Assembly: GCF_048773025.1 (NCBI RefSeq)
Contig: NC_133544.1
Location: 62,547,501 to 62,611,500 of the forward strand
Direction: 5' to 3'
Length of the DNA: 64,000 bases
Source of the DNA: Camelus bactrianus
Taxonomy: Eukaryota > Chordata > Mammalia > Artiodactyla > Camelidae
The position numbers and the translations under genes are program-made. The notes under the pieces were generated by a model. It saw only the letters and a list, made by a program, of their open reading frames with translations. It searched no databases and was not told the origin of the DNA. Below, one piece after another: positions 59,001 to 64,000 of this stretch (positions are counted from its first letter, which is position 1; the number at the start of each line of letters is the position of its first letter).

Positions 59001-59400
59001 AACATAGTCTCCTATATTGTATGTTAGAAGCTTTACTGGGCCTCGGTCAAGATGTCCTGGGTAACCCCAGTTTTAAACCCATCAAGAAGGAATATGGGTC
59101 TTATTGCTTCCCTCCCAGAATGCTCCTGGGCTTCCTATGCAAATTTGCTCCCTGGGGTGGGGGGACAGCAATCTTCAAGGTCCATGTCTCAGCACTTTCT
59201 CATGTGCACACAACCTATGGAGACTCTCTCCCCTCTTTCCCTCCCCCACAAACTTTCCTAAGTCCCAGGCCTTGCTTTTTTCCCTCCAGTAGCTCCCAGC
59301 CTCCCTCACGTGGCGCATCCTGTCTCCTTCTCTTGCTTAATCATTACGTGTCTCCACCCTTTACCCTCACGGGACAGCGGTGGCCCCATAGCCAAACAAC
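59001..59400. other. Unassigned stretch
   Basis: About 400 bases, C/T-rich from 59220 on. A 144-codon plus frame (59021-59455) runs into the SINE tail and has no recognisable domain. Confidence 0.4.
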
Positions 59401-59416
59401 AAGATCCTTCCTTCTT

Positions 59417-59570
59417 CTTCTTTTTTTTTTTTTTTTGGTGGGGGGAGGTAGGTAATTAGGTTAATTAATTAATTAATTAATTTTTTCTTTAATGGAGGTA
59501 CTGGGGATTGAACCCAGGACCTCAGGCATGCTGAGCATGCGCTCTACAATTTGAGCTATACCCTCCCCTC
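59417..59570 (-). mobile_element. Camelid tRNA-derived SINE, full length
   Basis: Antisense copy with T-run, 'gaggtaggtaattaggttaa', ATTA units, 'ctggggattgaacccaggac' and 'ttgagctataccctcccc'. A perfect 16-base target-site duplication aagatccttccttctt lies at 59401-59416 and 59571-59586. It is among the best preserved copies and probably recent. Confidence 0.96.
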
Positions 59571-59586
59571 AAGATCCTTCCTTCTT

Positions 59587-59804
59587 GAGAGAGAGAAGGA
59601 GGGAGTTACTCACTCCTCCTATAGTTCTACTGTTCGAGACCTGACTTGGCTGTCACATCCAATCCCAGGACCATTGTTCTTGCTTCTTTAAATCATGGGA
59701 ACAGAGGGTTCAATTCACTTTCCTCACTTCGTGGTGCACTCTCATCACCGGTGTGTCCAAGCCTCCATTCTCATTTTCCTTATTTATTTACTTATTCTTC
59801 TTTA
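59587..59804. other. Unassigned short stretch
   Basis: About 220 bases; nothing recognised. Confidence 0.35.
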
Positions 59805-60050
59805 TCCCCAACCTCCACTCCCATTTCCCTCTCCTCACAGACATCCACTGTAATACACTTGATTTATATACATTCTTATTAAAATACACGTTGTCATTTT
59901 GTGCATTTGCTTTTTAATTAACATAAAAGGTATTGTGATGTAGATTTCACTCTGCTTCTTACTTCACTCGGCCTGTGTGTTTATGTGTGGCTGTGTGTAC
60001 ACCTCTGAGACTTGTGGCATTTTCACTGTATTTTACCACAGGATCCTCTC
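59805..60050 (-). mobile_element. Probable old L1 (L1M) fragment
   Basis: Antisense L1M-like phrases ('acacttgatttatatacatt', 'gtagatttcactctgcttct', 'acttgtggcattttcact'). Weak but in keeping with the segments at 18.8 and 49.2 kb. Confidence 0.4.
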
Positions 60051-60449
60051 AGCTCCTCTAAGTGTTGCCTCATAGGGCAGAAAAATCAAGATGGAGCTGG
60101 GACATCTTATTGTTAATAGCAACGATTCATTCAGAAATTTCTGAATAATTCTGGAAAAGCAAGGAGGCCAGCCTGAAAGGAATAGACCCACCCATCATTG
60201 TCTAAAAAGTAATGATTATGCCCAATTGAACAAACAGTCTTAGAAGACTCTTGACTTCCCAGGGGTCCTGTCTGGCATTGTCATTAGCTTTCTTCCAATC
60301 CAACCCCAAGGGCTCTTGACTACTGAAGGGGGATTACAAAAGTGAAGCTATAATGCTTTTATTTAGTTTGTTAGTTATTATGGAGGTATAGTTGATGTAC
60401 ATGAAGTCATAAAAATTTTTATGTGATAAAAATTAAGAAACAAATAAAT
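60051..60449. other. Unassigned stretch with a possible L1 scrap
   Basis: Nothing recognised except 60372-60402 ('tggaggtatagttgatgtac'), which resembles the L1 3' end in antisense. Confidence 0.4.
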
Positions 60450-60612
60450 AAGGAAGATATAGCTCAGATGTAGAGTGCATGCTTAACATGCACAAGGTCC
60501 TGGATTTAATCCCCAGTATCTCCATTAAAAACAAGCAAACAAGCAAACAAACAAACAAACAAATAAATAAATAAATAAATACCTAATTACCCCCCTAAAA
60601 AAGAAAAAATAA
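60450..60612 (+). mobile_element. Camelid tRNA-derived SINE, full length
   Basis: Plus-strand copy: 'gatatagctcagatgtagag', 'atgcttaacatgcacaaggt', 'ggatttaatccccagtatc', a long CAAA/AATA tail, 'acctaattacccccc' and an A-rich end. The A and B boxes each carry one or two changes. Confidence 0.92.
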
Positions 60613-61418
60613 ATACATTGAAGTTCTGTGTCTTTGAGAACACAACACGCCCAAGAACCGGTACATTGCAATGGTGGTCAAGGCCTTTGACTTTTACAAA
60701 AATACGAGGTGACAGGAGACAGTCTGGTAGCAAATGAGATGTAGCACACATGCATACCCCACATCTGTGCCCGCATCTGTGGTCACAGGTAGTGGTGGCA
60801 CCAGCGGGAGTTCCTAATCCAGGTTATTTCCAAGGCTTCCAGCAGGAAGAGGGGAGGGAGACATCCAGGAGGAGATGAGTCTCCTCTTAGAGTCACTGGC
60901 CTTCTGAGGGCCGGGTTCTTGGGTGTGTGCATAGGCAATTGGAAGTGTCATCTCATTACCACGTCCCTAATTCTCCAGGCAGAGATGTTCTCTTTTCTGG
61001 CATCTCAGGATGCTCAAGGGCTGGTGACAAACATGGGGGAAGGATCGTCTGAGGAAGGGGACGGTGGCGAGGAAAGGGACCTCTGATACACAGATGTCAC
61101 TTGTAGGCAAAGCAGCTGCTCATATTTCCCAGCTTCACAAGGAATCTGAGATTAGGCGTTTCACAACAAGTTCATTGCCAGTAAAGAGAAAAATAAAATC
61201 AAACACAGATTTCAGCTCAGCAACTGCTCAGCAGCAACTCTGTCCCACCACCTGCGTGCCTTACACTAGATCTGTCCTAGAAATTCACCTATAACACCTC
61301 CTAGAGGCCTGGCCTTCATTCTCCTACCTAAGCACCATCTGGTTCCCAGGGTGACATGTGGTACCTACACCCAAAGTGACAGCCTCCAGTCCTGGTGGTG
61401 GACGTCAGAGCTTAAGGG
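60613..61418. other. Unassigned stretch
   Basis: About 800 bases between the SINE and DHRS2-like copy B, including the region just 3' of that gene copy. Nothing recognised; a 76-codon frame (61064-61294) has no domain. Confidence 0.4.
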
Positions 61419-62180
61419 TCAGCCAGCCACCACCATGTTCTCCCCAGTGCTGTAGATGGCAACTGGAGGGCACAGGAAGGACAGAGTCCCCACGGTCCTC
61501 TGGCTGCCCTGCCCTGCAAGAAAGGAGGACAGAGCTATGGTCTCAGCCCATGCACTAGTGAACTCTGACCTCTGGCCCTGCTGACCTTGCTGGAGGGCCC
61601 ACCTCCACCCCTAGTTCCCACCTCCCAGGCTCCTCCTGTCCTCCAGATCTCAGCTCCTGGACTGTGCCACTCCAGACTTGGTGAGAGGAATTGCCATTAA
61701 GTCAGCATGTAGAGTCCTGGCTCCTCTGGGGAGACCACCCCTGCCATCTACAGAGATTTTTTTTAAAAAAAAAAAACAGTTTGCAAAGCAAACCTGAAAA
61801 AATTCAGAGGGTCGGCGCTAGATAGGGTTGTGAAGGGCCAAAGAGAGGCTGTTCTTGGCAGATGTGTGCCTTTGTGGGAAGATGATCCTGCTTGGGGCTG
61901 GAGCTGGATCTTCTCACAGAGGACAGAGCCCTGATTCTGCTACAGAGGAGCGAGGGGTGGCTAGTCTCAGAGCTCTGGGTGGCTTGCGGGGCTGGGAAAG
62001 CACAGGGCGGCTGGTGTGAGAGCAGCTGGCAGCTGCTGGATCCTCACTACTTGTCTGAAGTCAGTCTTGATGAGTCCTGGAGACACATTATGCACCCAGG
62101 TGCCCGGGATGCCAGCTACAGACAGCCAAGGGCTTGGCAAGTCCCAGCAGGGCTGTTTGCTGGTGGGAGAGGTCCAGCAT
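61419..62180 (-). pseudogene. DHRS2: DHRS2-like short-chain dehydrogenase pseudogene, copy B (partial)
   Basis: Two exons of the same family as the copy at 2851-4806. Exon 6 is 62180-62048 and has SPGLIKTDFRQV followed by a GTGAGG donor; it matches the family's C-terminal half after the catalytic YxxxK. Exon 8 is 61513-61419, with a TTCTTGCAG acceptor, then P-E-D, FLCPPVAIYSTGENMVVAG and a TGA. Frame breaks: exon 6 lacks one base near the SKT region and has another shift further on, and exon 8 lacks one base between PED and FLC. The reading ends straight after AG, earlier than the usual YSTRL end. The intron between them (534 bp) shares phrases with the corresponding intron of copy A. Exons 1-5 were not found before the window end. 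GENMVVAG and PGLIKTDF favour DHRS2 over DHRS4. Confidence 0.8.
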
Positions 62181-62439
62181 CTAAGAAGGAAAAAGAAACA
62201 AGAAGAGTACCCTGCCGGTGAGGGGAGGGGCTCTTGCTAGACTTCCAGGGCTGTGGAGGATGAATCTACTCACTCTTAGATCCAGCTCAAAACGCTCAGA
62301 TGCTCCTCCCACTCTACCCCCGGAAATCACCAAGGAACAAAGTTGGAGCAGAAGCAGGAGGAAGCCTGGACTTAAAGAAAAGTTGGGAAGGCAAAGGCTA
62401 TGTTTACCTATCCTCGACCCAGAGGTAAGAGCTTAGGTT
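62181..62439. other. Unassigned stretch 5' of copy B
   Basis: Where exon 5 of copy B should lie; no match to the VILVSS segment was found. Confidence 0.4.
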
Positions 62440-62572
62440 CAAGGTCAAGGAACTGGACTAAAGAGACCCAAGGCCAGATCCCTGCTCTACCATGAACTGA
62501 CTGACCTTGGGCAAGTCATTTAAGATCTCTAGGTCTCAATTTCCTCATCTGCCATATGGTTTATAAACTCTT
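62440..62572 (+). mobile_element. MIR SINE
   Basis: Plus-strand MIR: 'ccagatccctgctctaccat', 'gaccttgggcaagtcattta' and 'ctcaatttcctcatctgcc', the most recognisable MIR core in the window. Confidence 0.85.
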
Positions 62573-64000
62573 CCTGGCGATGTCACAGGAAAGCCACATA
62601 GGGACACCGATAGTCTATACTGCCCCCTGGTGTGAGTTTTAAAAAGAACTCTCCTCTGAGCCCAGTCAACCCCACTGCTGCCTGCCTGGCTTGGTGAATG
62701 CATGTTAAAGACACCCCCTTCCTCCAGGAGAATAGAGTGCCTTTCCAGGGTGCGTGGCTTAGCAAGCAGAACATGGACTGGATTTCAGCTCCCATTGTCC
62801 CTGGACCTGGTGCCTTTGCACAGGGAACAACCTGTGCAACCAGACAGGGCAGCCCTAAGGTTGTGGGGATTGGATGAGACAAAGACAATGATTTTAAATC
62901 AAGAGTGTGATTTTAAATGTGGACCAGGTGTTCAATGTTGCACACTTGGATTTTTTATCACATGAGATCAACATTCACTTCCCTGACACCATGGCCTCTT
63001 CTCCACTGCCCCATTCTGAAGCTCCCCACTCACTGTGTGAGGTGCATAGTGGCAACAAGCACCACAGAGACTCCCCTGTGAGGAGGTGGACAGGTGTGGT
63101 GAGGTGAGAGGTGAGCATAGCTGAGAAGCCAGATGCTCCCAGAAAATAGGCTTCTGATGAGGACACAGAACTGAGGTATAAGGAGAAGGAAAAGTGGAGA
63201 TGGTGCCAAGGTTTCTGGGGAGAAGTGAATACTTGGGGGGATGTGGGACCCAGGAGGGTGCTGACACAGCCTCCCCTGCCTGCTGGGAAAATCCAGGATC
63301 CCTGGAACTGGTCCCAGGGGCAGGGTCAATCAGGAGCTGGATCTCTGGAGGACAGAGCTGGGAACCTGGAGTCAGCGTGAGGTCAGTGCAGCCCCAGGGA
63401 CGGACACTCCCATAGGAGCAAAATGCATTTAGAGTCACCTGAGTTCCAAATCTGGTACTGTTTCTGATTCAGACAAGAAGAGGTGAAAAGCAAAAGGAGG
63501 AGAAGCTTGGCTCCAGATGCCCCAAGGGCAGGCAGGGGAGGGGTGGAGGAGGCTTCTTCTGGGCTTTTTCTGAGGGTTTGGCTCTCCGGGTTACACCGCC
63601 AGACCCTGTGCCCTGCAGCTGCCCTGCCATTCTCAGAGGACAAGCTCATCAGGGGTGATCCAGGCTTCTTGATGAGTTTGGAATTTGCCGGCCACATTCC
63701 CTCCAAATGATCCCTTTCACTGCATTGGCCACATCCCCTGGGGACCAAATAGCCAGCAGTTGTGGGTCAAGAGGCCACCAGGGGACAGATCCTGGCATTT
63801 CGAGGACATTCCTTCTACCTGCTCTCCTTGGGATGTTCCACATTAGGCTCCCTCCCCAATTGTCCCCTTGGCGTAGAGGAGAGCAAGGCAGAGTCTCCCG
63901 ACTTCTGGGCCCTCCCTCCCCTCCCCCGTCCTCCATGGGGGGCAGCAGCTGGCTCAGCAGCACAGCTGGACCTCACATTCACATCCAGCATCTGAAATCA
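62573..64000. other. Unassigned stretch to the window end
   Basis: About 1.4 kb, GC-richer than average, no named repeat. A 156-codon minus frame (63438-62968) overlaps others in several registers and has no recognisable domain. The missing 5' exons of copy B were looked for here and not found. Confidence 0.4.

Noticed and set aside
62968-63438. A 156-codon minus-strand frame as a gene or as the missing 5' exons of DHRS2-like copy B
   Set aside because: It has no SDR motif, no family resemblance and several overlapping open registers in GC-rich DNA.
1-64000. CRISPR arrays, operons, riboswitches, insertion sequences or other prokaryotic systems
   Set aside because: All clear structure is of vertebrate retroposon and DNA-transposon type; there is no regular repeat-spacer pattern and no bacterial gene.

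Overview
The window is mammalian nuclear DNA and almost certainly from a camelid (camel, llama or alpaca group). The main reason is a tRNA-derived SINE present in about ten copies. Each copy has a tRNA-like head with an A box (gctcagtgg) and a B box (ggttcaatcc), the phrase 'cccagtacctcc', and a tail carrying AAATAAAT and CAAA units plus 'aattacctccccc'. That structure is the Vic-1-type SINE of camelids. It is accompanied by artiodactyl-type L1 3' ends and by the usual old mammalian repeats (MIR, L2, L1M, MLT1, MLT2, Tigger, MER2). I see no intact protein-coding gene, no RNA gene and no prokaryotic feature. Most short open frames here are chance or lie inside repeats.

Gene remnants: two decayed copies of a short-chain dehydrogenase/reductase gene of the DHRS2/DHRS4 family lie on the minus strand near the two ends. 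Copy A (about 2851-4806) keeps recognisable exons 2, 5, 6 and 8 and probably 4. Copy B (about 61419-62180) keeps exons 6 and 8. Both retain introns and splice sites, so they are duplicated gene copies and not processed copies, and both carry frameshifts. The protein is closer to DHRS2 than to DHRS4. By analogy with human 14q11.2, the window probably sits in the gene-poor neighbourhood of the DHRS2/DHRS4 cluster; that placement is inference.

Layout: 1-1166 is the 5' end of an old L1 on the minus strand. Then come 2.8-4.8 kb, DHRS2-like copy A; 5.8-9.9 kb, small old repeats; 12.2-15.1 kb, a palindromic repeat, MIR, L1 with a nested SINE, L1M and L2; 17.5-19.8 kb, L1 pieces and a truncated SINE; 21.2-28.4 kb, three ERVL-type fossils mixed with L1; 29.1-31.3 kb, an MLT1 LTR with a nested SINE, then a Tigger; 31.5-37.8 kb, long old L1 segments with a nested SINE and a 44-bp L1 scrap; 39.5-41.7 kb, a nested stack of L1M, MER2, young L1, L2 and a solo LTR; 43.3-51.7 kb, L2, L1 and MIR fragments; 55.1-60.6 kb, SINEs and old L1; 61.4-62.2 kb, DHRS2-like copy B. 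Between these lie several stretches of 0.3-3 kb in which I recognise nothing.

I found no candidate for a new biological system. What is worth a second look is the decayed DHRS2-like pair, several unusually short but well-bounded retroposon insertions with clear target-site duplications, an unassigned 339-bp retroinserted sequence, a possible unassigned conserved block near 11 kb, and a small CpG-richer patch near 38.6 kb. Repeat family names come from memory of consensus sequences and were not checked against a database. Boundaries without a stated target-site duplication are approximate by tens of bases.
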